Part shown: in pieces, positions 44,310-54,145 of the stretch
Layout: every line of letters begins with the position of its first letter
How positions within the stretch are numbered: position 1 is the stretch's first letter
Source: Sphingomonas sp. GM_Shp_1
GTDB lineage: Bacteria; Pseudomonadota; Alphaproteobacteria; Sphingomonadales; Sphingomonadaceae
Reading direction: 5' to 3'
Assembly: GCF_026540895.1 (NCBI RefSeq)
Contig: NZ_JALNUR010000004.1
Location: forward strand, 1-64,000
Length of the DNA: 64,000 bases
Translations under genes and position numbers: made by a program
The notes under the pieces: generated by a model
Seen by the model: only the letters and a program-made list of their open reading frames with translations
What the model was told of the DNA's origin: nothing
Database searches by the model: none

Positions 44310-46000
44310 GTCGCGATCCAGGCGGCGAACCGATCGCTCTCACGGTAGATCAGGTTGCCCTCTTCGCCCTCAGGCAGCGTCGGCACATCGCTCAGGTCAA
44401 TCGCGACGGTCAGCGTCGCACCATCGGCCATCCACCAGCGTGCCTTGACGCCCGCATCGCCCCGCACCTCCGCCGACAGCCCGACCGCGCCCTTCAGGCG
44501 GGGGATGATGTGCGTCCGGCGCAGGCTCAGCAACTCGCGATACAGCGCGCGCCATTCCCCGGCGGCGGGGCCGGGCTTGGGGATCGAAGCCTCGAAGGTC
44601 GCGGCGGCATTGGGATCGGGAATACGCTTACGCGCTTCCTCGTCGGCGAAGGCGGCGAATTTGGCGAATTCGCGGCGGCGGCCTTCGCGCGCCGCATCGG
44701 CCAGCTCATCGTGAAAGTCGGTGAAGAACAGGAAGGGGCTCTCGCTGCCCTCATCCTCACCCATGAACAACAGCGGGATTTGCGGGCCGAGCAGCAGCAA
44801 CGCGGTCGCGGCGCGCAGCTTGTCGCGACCGGTCAGGTGGATCAGTCGCTCACCCATGGCGCGGTTGCCGACCTGATCGTGATTTTGCAGGAAGGCGACG
44901 AAGGCCGCGCTCGGCAGATGGCCGGACGGCTTGCCGCGGGTCGCGCCGTCATGATTGGGCGACCCTTCGCCCTGATAGATGAACCCTTCCTTCAAACAGC
45001 GCGCGAGCCGTTCGGCGGGGCGTTCGGCGAAGTCGCCATAATAGGCGCTTGTCTCGCCGGTCAGCAGGACATGCAGGACATTGTGGAAATCATCGTTCCA
45101 CTGCGCGTCATAGCGGCCCGGCCCCAATCGTTCGGCATCGTTCTTCTCGTTCTCCAGGACGAGATGGACGCAGCGTTCGGGAAGGGCGGCGCGGATTTCG
45201 CTCGCCATCCGGTCGAGAAAGCCGTCATTGGCGATGGCATGGACCGCGTCGAAGCGCAGCCCGTCGATCCGATAGTCGCGCAGCCACATCAGGGCATTGT
45301 CGACGAAGAACCGGTGCACCGGATCGGCATCCACCGCCACCGCGCCGCCCCAGGGGGTGTCGACCTCGGCATGGAAGAAGGCTCCAGCATAGGCGTTCAG
45401 GTAATTCCCGTCCGGGCCGAAATGGTTATACACCACGTCGAGGAAGACGGAGAGCCCCAGGCCATGGGCGGTATCGACCAGCGTCTTCAGTTCCGCCGGC
45501 GAGCCATAGGATTCCGCCACGGCATAGGGCAGGACGCCGTCATAGCCCCAGTTGCGGGTCCCCCCGAAGGCGTTGATCGGCATCAGTTCGATCGCGGTGA
45601 TCCCCGACGCGGCGATCGCGGGGAGCTGCTCGCGGATACCGGCAAAGCCACCCAGCGTGCCCGCATGAACCTCCAGCAGCACGGTCTCTTCCCACGGCCG
45701 CCCGCGCCATTCGGTCCCGCTCCAGGCGAAGCCGGGGTCCACCACCACGCTCCAGCCATGGACGCCGCCCGACTGGAGGCGTGAAGCCGGATCGGGCACC
45801 GCCAGATCGGCATCCAGCCGAAAGCGGTATCGGCTGCCCGGTCCGGCGGGGGCCTCGGCGGTGAACCAGCCTTCGCCGTCGCGGGTCATCGGCACCGATG
45901 GCGCGCCGTCGATCTCCAACGTCACCGCGTCCCGATCCGGCGCCCAGAGGCGGAACCGGGTATCAGCGCCGTCGCGCAACTCGGGGCCCCAATGCGTCAT
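44306..46000 (-). CDS. treZ: Malto-oligosyltrehalose trehalohydrolase TreZ
   Basis: A 564-residue GH13 enzyme that releases free trehalose from the product of TreY. An N-terminal beta-sandwich domain comes first (WGPELRDGADTRFRLWAPD). The catalytic motifs are VFLDVVYNHFGPDGNYL, GLRFDAVHAI with the nucleophile Asp, HLVLENEKNDAE with the acid Glu, and FLQNHDQVGNR. It overlaps both neighbours, malQ and glgX, by four bases, so the genes are translationally coupled. Confidence 0.95.
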   Translation of the reverse strand: MTHWGPELRDGADTRFRLWAPDRDAVTLEIDGAPSVPMTRDGEGWFTAEAPAGPGSRYRFRLDADLAVPDPASRLQSGGVHGWSVVVDPGFAWSGTEWRGRPWEETVLLEVHAGTLGGFAGIREQLPAIAASGITAIELMPINAFGGTRNWGYDGVLPYAVAESYGSPAELKTLVDTAHGLGLSVFLDVVYNHFGPDGNYLNAYAGAFFHAEVDTPWGGAVAVDADPVHRFFVDNALMWLRDYRIDGLRFDAVHAIANDGFLDRMASEIRAALPERCVHLVLENEKNDAERLGPGRYDAQWNDDFHNVLHVLLTGETSAYYGDFAERPAERLARCLKEGFIYQGEGSPNHDGATRGKPSGHLPSAAFVAFLQNHDQVGNRAMGERLIHLTGRDKLRAATALLLLGPQIPLLFMGEDEGSESPFLFFTDFHDELADAAREGRRREFAKFAAFADEEARKRIPDPNAAATFEASIPKPGPAAGEWRALYRELLSLRRTHIIPRLKGAVGLSAEVRGDAGVKARWWMADGATLTVAIDLSDVPTLPEGEEGNLIYRESDRFAAWIAT

Positions 46001-48099
46001 GCCGACACCATGTCCCGCCAGGTGATCAGGACCGCGCTCTGCGGCCCGACCTCATAGCTGTCCTCGATCTCGACCTCGCCCTGTTCGGGCTTGGCGCTGT
46101 CGATCAGGACGGTGCGCGAGACATGGGGCGGGGGCAGGGTGAAGGTGATCGGATCGGGCGAGGCATTAAGGAGCAACGATACCGCCTCCACCGCGCCGTC
46201 CTCGGTCGCGGCGGCGCGGCGCATCATCAGCGCGCGCCCCTCGGGATTGTCCCAGTCCTCGGCGCTCAACTGCTCGCCGCGCTCGTCCCACCATTCGATA
46301 TCGTTGATGCCATGACCCGGCGTATCCTGCCCGTACAGGAATTGCGGTGCGCGCAGCACCTGATAGCGGCGGCGCAGGTCGGCCAGCCGCGCGGTGAAGG
46401 CGATCATCGCCTCCCCCTCTTCGGACGCGGCGGCCTTCCAATCGAGCCAGCTGATCTCATTGTCCTGGCAATAGGCGTTGTTGTTGCCCTGCTGCGTCCG
46501 GCCGAACTCGTCGCCCGCCACGATCATCGGCGTGCCCAGCGAGGCGAAGAGGGTCGTCATCATCGATCGCATCACGCGACCGCGCGCGGCGTTGATGCTC
46601 TCGTCCTCGGTCGGCCCTTCCGCGCCCCAGTTGCGCGAGTAATTTTCCGAATGGCCGTCGCGATTGTCTTCCTTGTTCGCCTCGTTATGCCGTTCCTCGT
46701 ACATGACGGTGTCCGCAAGCGTGAAACCATCATGTGCGGCGAGCATGTTGAGGCTGGCCCAGGGACGTCGCGCCCGCCGGTCGAACAGGTCGCCCGAACC
46801 CGACAGACGCGCCGCCAGTTCGCCCCGCTGGCCGGGGTCGCCACGCCAGAATTTGCGCACCGTGTCGCGATATTTGTCGTTCCACTCGGAGAAGCCCGGC
46901 GGGAAATTGCCGAGCTGATAGCCGCCGGGGCCCACGTCCCACGGCTCGGTCAGCAGCTTCAGCCGACCGAGCACCGGATCCTGGCGCAGCACGTCGAAAA
47001 AGGCCGAACCCGGATCGAAGCCGTCGGCCTCGCGCCCGAGCGTCAGTCCCAGGTCGAAGCGGAAGCCATCCACGCCGAAGCTGGTCGCCCAATAGCGCAG
47101 CGAGTCCGCCACCATCTGGATCACCCGCGCCTTGGACAGGTTCAGCGTGTTGCCGGTGCCAGTGTCGTTGATCGTATAGCGCGGCTGATCCTGGACCAGC
47201 CGGTAATAGCTGGCATTGTCCAGCCCGCGCCAGGACAGGGTCGGGCCCTTTTCCGATCCCTCGCAGGTATGGTTGTAGACGACGTCGAGGATTACTTCGA
47301 TCCCAGCCTTGTGCAGCTTGTGCACCGCGCGGCGCAGCTCGTCCTGGGTATCGGTCGCGAAATAGGCCTGTTCGGGCGCGAAGAAACCGAGGGTGTTGTA
47401 GCCCCAGTAATTGCGCAGCCCCTTTTCTTGAAGGAACCGGTCCTGGGTAAAGCTGTGGATCGGGAGGAGTTCGATCGCGGTCACGCCGATCCGCTTCAGA
47501 TGCTTGATCACCGCCGGATGGCCGAGCCCCGCATAGGTGCCGCGCTCGCGCGGGGGGACCAGCTCCATCAGCTTGGTCAGGCCCTTCACATGGGCCTCGT
47601 AGATGACGGTTTCCGACCAGGGCGTGTTGGGCTTCACGTCGCGCGACCAGTCGAAATGGTCGTCCACCACCACCGCCTTGGGCATGGCGGCGGCGCTGTC
47701 GCGCTTGTCGAAGCTCAGATCCTCTTTCTTGGAGCGGATCTGATAGCCGTGCAGCGCATCGGTCCATTTGATCTCGCCATGCAGCTTGCGCGCATAGGGG
47801 TCGAGCAACAGCTTGTTGGGATTGAAGCGATGCCCGGCCTCGGGCTCGTAGGGGCCGTGCGCGCGGTAGCCGTAGAGCAGGCCCGGCCCGACATCGGGCA
47901 GATAGCCATGCCATATCTCATCGGTGCATTCGGGCAGCGTATAGCGCTTCAACTCGCGCTTGCCTTGCGGGTCGAATACGCAAAGCTCGATCCGGTCGGC
48001 ATTGGCCGAGAAGACGGCGAAATTGACGCCCTCACCATCGAAGGTGGCGCCCAGCGGGTGCGGCGAGCCGGGAAGAATCTGGTCGGGCAATGCGGTCAA
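45997..48099 (-). CDS. glgX: Glycogen debranching enzyme GlgX
   Basis: A 700-residue isoamylase-type GH13 enzyme that trims alpha-1,6 branches and supplies linear maltodextrin to the other enzymes in this operon. After an N-terminal CBM48-like domain (GVNFAVFSANADRIEL), the catalytic motifs are VILDVVYNHTCEGSE, GFRFDLGLTLG with the nucleophile Asp, LLTEPWDVGPGGYQ with the acid Glu, and AAHDGFTL. It is the first gene of the glgX-treZ-malQ-treY-glycosylase run. No glycogen synthase or branching gene is in the window. Confidence 0.95.
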   Translation of the reverse strand: MTALPDQILPGSPHPLGATFDGEGVNFAVFSANADRIELCVFDPQGKRELKRYTLPECTDEIWHGYLPDVGPGLLYGYRAHGPYEPEAGHRFNPNKLLLDPYARKLHGEIKWTDALHGYQIRSKKEDLSFDKRDSAAAMPKAVVVDDHFDWSRDVKPNTPWSETVIYEAHVKGLTKLMELVPPRERGTYAGLGHPAVIKHLKRIGVTAIELLPIHSFTQDRFLQEKGLRNYWGYNTLGFFAPEQAYFATDTQDELRRAVHKLHKAGIEVILDVVYNHTCEGSEKGPTLSWRGLDNASYYRLVQDQPRYTINDTGTGNTLNLSKARVIQMVADSLRYWATSFGVDGFRFDLGLTLGREADGFDPGSAFFDVLRQDPVLGRLKLLTEPWDVGPGGYQLGNFPPGFSEWNDKYRDTVRKFWRGDPGQRGELAARLSGSGDLFDRRARRPWASLNMLAAHDGFTLADTVMYEERHNEANKEDNRDGHSENYSRNWGAEGPTEDESINAARGRVMRSMMTTLFASLGTPMIVAGDEFGRTQQGNNNAYCQDNEISWLDWKAAASEEGEAMIAFTARLADLRRRYQVLRAPQFLYGQDTPGHGINDIEWWDERGEQLSAEDWDNPEGRALMMRRAAATEDGAVEAVSLLLNASPDPITFTLPPPHVSRTVLIDSAKPEQGEVEIEDSYEVGPQSAVLITWRDMVSA

Positions 48100-48211
48100 G
48101 GAAGGTCTCCGGCAAAAGTCGAACGACTATGCGACAGGTCAACACGGCAGGATTGCGGGAAACATGGGGGAGTGCCCCGATGGCCGATCAGATCGCCATC
48201 GGGGCATCCGG

Positions 48212-48517
48212 TCAGCCCGTCTTGGTGGCGCGGGGCTTGCGCGCTTTCGGCTTGGCGGCGGGCTCCGCCTCGGCAGAGGGTTCGGATATGGCGGCGGCCT
48301 CCGCCTTCTTACGACGCGACGGGGCCGGCTTTTGGGCGGGCTTCGGTGCGTCCTCCGTCACCTCCTCGGGCGTGTCGGACGTTCCGGACGGGGCGGGAGT
48401 AAGGTCGCGTTCGGCCATTTCCCAATGCTCGCGATCGCGCCCATGGGGCTCACCTTCGGCCTGCCAGATGCCATAGGCCCGCTGGCGAAGCTGCTCTTCC
48501 CGATCTTCCACCGTCAT
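48212..48517 (-). CDS. DUF2934 protein with Lys/Ala/Pro-rich tail
   Basis: A protein of about 101 residues. The N-terminal DUF2934 motif is visible as EEQLRQRAYGIWQAEGEPHG followed by REHWEMAERDL. The rest is a low-complexity, basic tail (KPAPSRRKKAEAAA and similar) that could bind nucleic acid or another partner. The start is uncertain: ATG at 48517 matches the family start but lies directly on GGGAG; ATG at 48538 is in frame. Function unknown. It is on the same strand as glgX, 112 bases upstream of it. Confidence 0.7.
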   Translation of the reverse strand: MTVEDREEQLRQRAYGIWQAEGEPHGRDREHWEMAERDLTPAPSGTSDTPEEVTEDAPKPAQKPAPSRRKKAEAAAISEPSAEAEPAAKPKARKPRATKTG

Positions 48518-48602
48518 CTCCCTAGCCCGACACACCATGTGTCATCGCGAGCGTAACGATTGATATCGCCGTTCCGCTCCGCCGAAATCGGCTTGATTCC
48601 GA

Positions 48603-49739
48603 TCAATTCGAGCCGGTTGGAGATTTGGCCTTGACCGGATCGGGGGCGCTGACCGCCGACAGGGTCTGGCGCTGGCTGGCCGTGTCGATGCGGCGGGTGC
48701 GGGTGAAGGGGGGCAGCTCGACGCGCTGGCCGGTCTGCATCGCCTTCACGATCCCCTCGATGACCCGCAGGTCCGACAGGCCTTCTTCCGCATCGGGCTC
48801 GGGATCGCGATCGTTCAGGATACAGTCGGAGAAATAGCGCATCTCGCCGCCGAAATGGTCGGTGTGCTTGAACGTCTCATGGCTCTGCTTGTCGCCGATG
48901 GTAACGTCGTGCTCGATCGGGGCCTGAAAGCCATAAGCCGGGCTCATATGGATCGAACCCTTCATCCCCGCGACGATCAGGCTGTCGACATTGTTCATCG
49001 CATAGCTGACGGTGAAGCTGGCCAGCTTGTCGCCGGGCATGCGCAGCACGACGGCGAAGGTGTCGTCCAGATCGCCCAGCCCGGCGCTCGGCTGGCGCGT
49101 GGCGACGGCGCTTTCCACCGCGACCGGCTCGGCACCGAACAGATAGCGGATGGCGTTGATCGGATAGGGGGCCATGTCGAACAGCGGCCCGGCCTCCAGC
49201 CCATGCTTGGCGCGGTGATTGTCGGGGTCCAGCTTCTGTCCGAAGCAGGAGGTGAAGGCGACCAGTTCGCCCAGTTCGCCGTTACGGATCTTGTCGATCG
49301 CATCCAGCGTGCCGGGTTCGAAATGCAGGCGATAGGCGGTCATCAGCTTCGCCTTCGACCGACGTTCCGCATCCTGGATGGTGCGGGCCTTCTCGACCGA
49401 AATCTCCAGCGGCTTTTCGCACAGGACATGGATACCGGCGTCGAGCGCGGGGATGGCGAATTCGGCGTGACGCCAATTGGGCGTCGCCAGATAGATCGCG
49501 TCGCAGACATTGGCGGTCAGCAGCTTGTCGAACTCGGCATAGGAATAGACATGCTCGACGCCATATTTCTTGGCGAGCAGGCGGCCCTTCTCGGCGTCGC
49601 CGGTGACGATCGCGGTCAGCTCCGAATTGCCGGTGTGGCTGATGCCGGGCATCATCGCCGACTGGGTGATGTCACCCGCACCCACCATGGCGTAGCGAAT
49701 TTTCTTGGTGCCGAATCCCAGTGCCGATGCCAGGCTCAT
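48603..49739 (-). CDS. Gfo/Idh/MocA family oxidoreductase
   Basis: A 378-residue NAD(P)-dependent oxidoreductase. The Rossmann fingerprint is YAMVGAGDITQSAMMPG, the catalytic lysine is in HVLCEKPLEI, and the C-terminal alpha/beta domain follows with substrate-site residues around DMAPYPINAIRYLFGAEP. The substrate is probably a sugar or inositol, but cannot be specified. The ATG at 49739 has GGGAG nine bases upstream. Divergent from the GH15 gene by about 135 bases. Confidence 0.88.
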   Translation of the reverse strand: MSLASALGFGTKKIRYAMVGAGDITQSAMMPGISHTGNSELTAIVTGDAEKGRLLAKKYGVEHVYSYAEFDKLLTANVCDAIYLATPNWRHAEFAIPALDAGIHVLCEKPLEISVEKARTIQDAERRSKAKLMTAYRLHFEPGTLDAIDKIRNGELGELVAFTSCFGQKLDPDNHRAKHGLEAGPLFDMAPYPINAIRYLFGAEPVAVESAVATRQPSAGLGDLDDTFAVVLRMPGDKLASFTVSYAMNNVDSLIVAGMKGSIHMSPAYGFQAPIEHDVTIGDKQSHETFKHTDHFGGEMRYFSDCILNDRDPEPDAEEGLSDLRVIEGIVKAMQTGQRVELPPFTRTRRIDTASQRQTLSAVSAPDPVKAKSPTGSN

Positions 49740-49874
49740 GCCGATACTCCCAAATGACGGTTCGGGTGCTGCAACGCGCCAATGCCGGGAAGGTCCCACG
49801 GAGATTTAACGCGTCTGACGAGTTTCCACGACCTAACCTGCATCATTCCCGACATTTGCGGAGCTTGCGCCGAC

Positions 49875-51680
49875 GTGACCCTGCCCGATCAGCATGCCGA
49901 TCCGCTCCGCGACGCCGACGGGTTTCTGGATCTCGAAAACTACGCCGCGATGGGGGACGGGCGCAGCGTCGCGCTGAGCGGGGCGGATGGATCGATCGAC
50001 TGGTGGTGCGTGCCCAATATGGATTCCGCGCCGCTGTTCGACCGGCTTGTCGATGGGGAGCGGGGCGGCCTCTTCTCGATCACACCCGTCGAGCCCTTTA
50101 CCGTCGAGCGCACCTATCGCCCGAGCAGCAACGTACTGGAGACGATCTTCACGACGGCGAGCGGCCGGGCCAAGCTGGTCGAGTCGATCAACAGCGGCCC
50201 TGCCGGACGACTGCCCTGGGCGGAGTTGGCGCGGCGGGTGGAGGGGCTGGACGGTCATGTCCGCTTCGCCATCACCTTGCGCTTCAGCCGCCGCGCCGAC
50301 ACGGTCAGCCCTTATTTCGCGCCCGCCGGCGGCCACAATGTCTTTCATGTCGACCGGGTGCTGGGTGTTTTCCGCCACTGCTCGCATGTGACGATCGATC
50401 ATGTCGAGGATGGACTGGTGACGGGCACCGCTGCGGTCGGACCGGGCGACCGGGCGCGGATCGCGATCATCGCGGGCGAGGACGAACCGCTGGTCTGCCA
50501 GGACATCGAGCAGATCGACAGCCGGATCGACCTGTCCGACTTCGAATGGCGGCAATGGTCGGAGAACCTCACGGTGCCGGAGAAGCACCGCGACCGCATC
50601 CTGCGCAATGCGCTGGCGCTCAAGCTGCTGCTCTATTCGCCGACCGGCGCGATCACGGCGGCTGCGACCACCTCGCTGCCCGAGGGGATCGGGGGCGCGA
50701 AGAATTACGACTATCGCTACGCCTGGGTCCGTGATGCGGGCTACACGATCAAGGCCTTCCTGCGCATCGGCGCGCATGGCGAGGCCAAGGCCGCCTTCAC
50801 CTGGCTGCTCAAGCGACTGGGCGAAGGCGATCCGCAGGTCTGCTACACGCTGGAGGGACAACCCGTTCCGCCCGAACGCGAGATCGCGGTGAGCGGCTAT
50901 CGCCATTCCCGCCCGGTGCGCGTCGGCAATCTGGCGGGCGGCCAGCATCAACACGGCATCTATGGCGATATCTTCGAGACGGCGAGCCGCTTCGTCGCGT
51001 GCGGCAACTTCCTCGATACCTCCAGTGCCGAGACGCTGTCGCATCTGGCGGACAGCTGCGCCGATCGCTGGCGGCTGCCGGATGCGGGCATCTGGGAATT
51101 GCCCGAGGCGCGCCATTACACCATGTCGAAGATCAGCTGCTGGCAGGCGCTGGCCCGGGCGGTCGAACTGGCCGATGAGGGGCAGATTCCGACGACCTGC
51201 CGCGACCGTTGGGCGCGCGAGCGCGACCGGATCGAGCAATGGATCGGCGAGCATTGCTGGTCGGAGAAACGCGGCGCCTATCTGATGCATCCCGACAGCG
51301 ATGCGCTGGACGCCAGCCTGGCGCTGGCGGTGCGGTTTCGTTTCGACGGGCAGGATCGGCTGGCGCGTACGCTGGATGCGCTGGACCGCGAACTGGCGGA
51401 AGGGGCCTTCCATTATCGCTATTCAGGGATGCGGAAGGAGGAAGGCTGCTTCCTTGCCTGCACCTTCTGGATGATCGAGGCGCGGGCGATGCTGGGACAG
51501 ACGGAGGCGGCGCAAAAGGCGTTCGACGCCGCGACCGAGGCGCTCGATAGCCGGGGATGCGGGCTCTATGCGGAAATGATCGATCCGAAAACCGGCCATT
51601 ATCTGGGCAACATGCCGCAGGGTTTGACCCATTTGGCGGTTATTCAGGCCGCCGCGACACTGGCCGGCGAAGAACTTTAA
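49875..51680 (+). CDS. Glycoside hydrolase family 15 (glucoamylase/trehalase-like)
   Basis: A roughly 601-residue GH15 protein starting with GTG at 49875, about 11 bases after GGAG. A beta-sandwich N-terminal domain (ALSGADGSIDWWCVPNMDS) precedes the (alpha/alpha)6 barrel. Substrate-binding blocks are YDYRYAWVRDAGYTIKAFL, GIWELPEARHYTMSKISCWQ and, near the C-terminus, GNMPQGLTHLA. Family members cleave glucose from maltodextrins, dextran or trehalose. It has no signal peptide, so it is probably cytoplasmic. Its position beside the trehalose genes suggests glucan or trehalose turnover. Confidence 0.9.
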   Translation: MTLPDQHADPLRDADGFLDLENYAAMGDGRSVALSGADGSIDWWCVPNMDSAPLFDRLVDGERGGLFSITPVEPFTVERTYRPSSNVLETIFTTASGRAKLVESINSGPAGRLPWAELARRVEGLDGHVRFAITLRFSRRADTVSPYFAPAGGHNVFHVDRVLGVFRHCSHVTIDHVEDGLVTGTAAVGPGDRARIAIIAGEDEPLVCQDIEQIDSRIDLSDFEWRQWSENLTVPEKHRDRILRNALALKLLLYSPTGAITAAATTSLPEGIGGAKNYDYRYAWVRDAGYTIKAFLRIGAHGEAKAAFTWLLKRLGEGDPQVCYTLEGQPVPPEREIAVSGYRHSRPVRVGNLAGGQHQHGIYGDIFETASRFVACGNFLDTSSAETLSHLADSCADRWRLPDAGIWELPEARHYTMSKISCWQALARAVELADEGQIPTTCRDRWARERDRIEQWIGEHCWSEKRGAYLMHPDSDALDASLALAVRFRFDGQDRLARTLDALDRELAEGAFHYRYSGMRKEEGCFLACTFWMIEARAMLGQTEAAQKAFDAATEALDSRGCGLYAEMIDPKTGHYLGNMPQGLTHLAVIQAAATLAGEEL

Positions 51681-51737
51681 GGGGGGGCGGGAATTGCCGG
51701 ACTATGGTGGCGAACCCGGTCTCGACTTGCTAGCAGC

Positions 51738-53792
51738 ATGACGATGAACGCGCTCCCGCTCGATCCGCAGCTTGCCTTTCTGGAGGGAGGGGGTGAGGCG
51801 ACCCGCCTGATCCTGGCGCGGGACTGGACCGGCCACCCCCTGGGGCCGCCGCAGGAGTGGCCGGAGGCGTTCCGGGTGGCAATCAGCTTGGTCCTCAATT
51901 CCCCGGAATCGATGATCCTGGCCTGGGGCCCGGACCTGCACTTCTTCTTCAACGAAACCTATTTTCCGCTGCTCGGACCGCGCCTGCCCTGGGCGATGGG
52001 CGCGCGGTTCGATGAGGTGTGGGCGGACGCGCTGGAACAGGCACGACCGATCATCGACGCGGCGCTCGCCGGGCAGACGCAGCGCTTCGTCGATCTGCCC
52101 TGGAAGCTCGACACCGATCGGGGCGAGGCGCACACCTTCTGGACCTTCTCCTATTCGCGCGTGCTGGACGGCATGGGGAAGGTCGCCGGGCTGTTCATCT
52201 TCACCAACGAGACGACCGCCCGCGTCCATGCCGATGCCGCCCTGCGCGAAAGCCAGATGCAATTGTCCTACGCCCTGGAGGAACTGCGCGCGCTGAACGT
52301 CACGCTGGAGCAGCGGATCGTCGAGCGTACCGCCGAGCGCGACCGGATGTGGGACGTGTCGCCCGACCTGTTGGCGGTGATCGATTTCGATGGCGTCATC
52401 CACCGGATCAATCCGGCGTGGCATACCATCCTGGGCTATGATGTCGGCAACCTGATCGGGCGATCGGTCATGACCTTCATCCACCCGGACGACGTCGTCG
52501 CGGCCCGCGCGGCCCTGGCGACCTCGCTGACCGAGGCCAGTTCGCGTATCGAATTGCGGATGCGCCACGCCGATGGCCATGACGAATGGATCGCCTGGGT
52601 CGGAGCGGCCAGCGCGTACGAAGTCTTCGCGGTGGGCCGCCATATCACCCAACAGAAGATGGCCGAAGAAGCTCTCCGCGCGACGGAGGAACAGCTACGT
52701 CAGGCGCAGAAGCTGGAGGCGATCGGGCAACTGACCGGCAGCGTCGCGCACGACTTCAACAATCTGCTGACCGTCATCCGGGGCTCGATCGATCTCATCC
52801 GCCGGCCCGAATTCCCGGCAGAGCGTCGTCAGCGCCACATGGACGCGATCGCCGATGCAGCGGACCGCGCCGCCAAGCTGACCGCGCAACTGCTCGCCTT
52901 CGCCCGGCGGCAACCGCTGACCCCGGAGATCGTGGACGTCGGCGCCAGCATCACCACCCTGACCGACATGATCACGACGCTGTCGGGCCCCGGCGTCCAA
53001 CTCGACATCGATCTGCCCGCGACACCCTGCCATGCGCATGTCGACCGCAGCCAGCTCGACACCGCGATCGTCAACATGGCGGTCAATGCCCGCGACGCGA
53101 TGGCGGGGCAGGGGAGGCTGACCATATCCGTCCGCTCGCAGCAGGACGCGCACGGCAAGCCGCAGGTGCGGATCGCCATCTCCGACACCGGCGAAGGCAT
53201 TCCGCCCGAGCGGCTGGAGCAGATTTTCGAGCCCTTCTTCACGACCAAGAAACTGGGGGCCGGAACCGGGCTCGGCCTGAGCCAGGTTTTCGGTTTCGCG
53301 CGCCAGTCGGGCGGCGATGTCCAGGTGGCGAGCACACCCGGCAAGGGCGCGACCTTCACCCTCCTGCTGCCGCAGATCGAGGGCCAGCCGGTTGCGGACA
53401 GTCACGCCGCCTTGCTGGGCGCTCCGTCGCGCGCCGAATGCTGCGTGCTGGTGGTCGAGGACAATGTCGAGGTCGGGCATTTCGCCGTGGAGGCACTACA
53501 GACGCTCGGCTGTCGCACGGTGATCGCGACAAATGCCGCCGCAGCGCTGGAAGAGCTGAACCGGGATGCCGAACGCTTTGACCTCGTATTTTCGGATGTG
53601 ATGATGCCCGGTCAGTCTGGGATCGACTTCGCCCATGACATCAGCCGCCTTCACCCCAGGCTGCGTATCCTTCTGACCAGCGGCTATAGCCAGGTCATCG
53701 CCGATGAGGGGAGCCACGGCTTCGCCCTGCTGCGCAAGCCCTACACGCTGGCCGAACTTGCGCAGCAGATCGACCGCCTGTTCGGCGGTTGA
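51738..53792 (+). CDS. PAS hybrid histidine kinase with C-terminal receiver
   Basis: A 684-residue soluble hybrid kinase. An N-terminal PAS-like region (ESMILAWGPDLHFFFNETY) and a canonical PAS (DLLAVIDFDGVIHRINPAWH, about residues 208-305) lead to a dimerisation domain with His338 (GSVAHDFNNLLTVI) and an ATPase domain (NMAVNARDAM, DTGEGIPPERLEQIFEPFF, GTGLGLSQVFG). The C-terminal receiver has VLVVEDN and LVFSDVMMPG with the phospho-Asp. No membrane segment is visible, so the signal is intracellular. Architecture resembles the larger hybrid kinase at 35.2-38.3 kb. It is convergent with the DUF1488-like gene by 15 bases. Confidence 0.9.
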   Translation: MTMNALPLDPQLAFLEGGGEATRLILARDWTGHPLGPPQEWPEAFRVAISLVLNSPESMILAWGPDLHFFFNETYFPLLGPRLPWAMGARFDEVWADALEQARPIIDAALAGQTQRFVDLPWKLDTDRGEAHTFWTFSYSRVLDGMGKVAGLFIFTNETTARVHADAALRESQMQLSYALEELRALNVTLEQRIVERTAERDRMWDVSPDLLAVIDFDGVIHRINPAWHTILGYDVGNLIGRSVMTFIHPDDVVAARAALATSLTEASSRIELRMRHADGHDEWIAWVGAASAYEVFAVGRHITQQKMAEEALRATEEQLRQAQKLEAIGQLTGSVAHDFNNLLTVIRGSIDLIRRPEFPAERRQRHMDAIADAADRAAKLTAQLLAFARRQPLTPEIVDVGASITTLTDMITTLSGPGVQLDIDLPATPCHAHVDRSQLDTAIVNMAVNARDAMAGQGRLTISVRSQQDAHGKPQVRIAISDTGEGIPPERLEQIFEPFFTTKKLGAGTGLGLSQVFGFARQSGGDVQVASTPGKGATFTLLLPQIEGQPVADSHAALLGAPSRAECCVLVVEDNVEVGHFAVEALQTLGCRTVIATNAAAALEELNRDAERFDLVFSDVMMPGQSGIDFAHDISRLHPRLRILLTSGYSQVIADEGSHGFALLRKPYTLAELAQQIDRLFGG

Positions 53793-53807
53793 TCCGGGAG
53801 CGACCCG

Positions 53808-54080
53808 TCAGTCGAGATCGTTCTCGCTGACGACCACCAGCGACTGCTCCATGTCGCGGCCCAGTGCGGTCAGCGCCGCTTCGAGAATGTCGTCCGAGTA
53901 GCGTTCGAACATCTCGATCGCATCGCCATCGGGCACATCGCCGCTCAGCGCTTCGAGCAGATCATATTGAACGGCGAACTGATATTCCTCGCCCTCCATC
54001 TCGCCCACGAACTCGACCTGGCGATCGGAGACATTGTCCTCCACCGTATCCTTGATGACCGTCAGTGCATCGTCAGCCAT
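53808..54080 (-). CDS. DUF1488-like small acidic protein
   Basis: A 90-residue acidic protein with a pattern close to DUF1488: an early VEFVGEMEGEEYQFAVQYDLL, a middle FERYSDDILEAALTALG and a C-terminal strand (SLVVVSENDLD). Function unknown. The ATG has AAGGA seven bases upstream. It is convergent with the hybrid kinase and head-to-tail with the DUF2147 gene. Confidence 0.7.
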   Translation of the reverse strand: MADDALTVIKDTVEDNVSDRQVEFVGEMEGEEYQFAVQYDLLEALSGDVPDGDAIEMFERYSDDILEAALTALGRDMEQSLVVVSENDLD

Positions 54081-54145
54081 GGCGTTCCTTCCCTATTGCC
54101 TGCCGTTCGGGACGCGGCAGACGGGTTCCGGTTCCATGACTGCCG

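Noticed and set aside
45898..48402. 834-codon open frame on the plus strand
   Set aside because: Antisense to glgX, whose catalytic motifs are clear; the frame has no homology pattern of its own.
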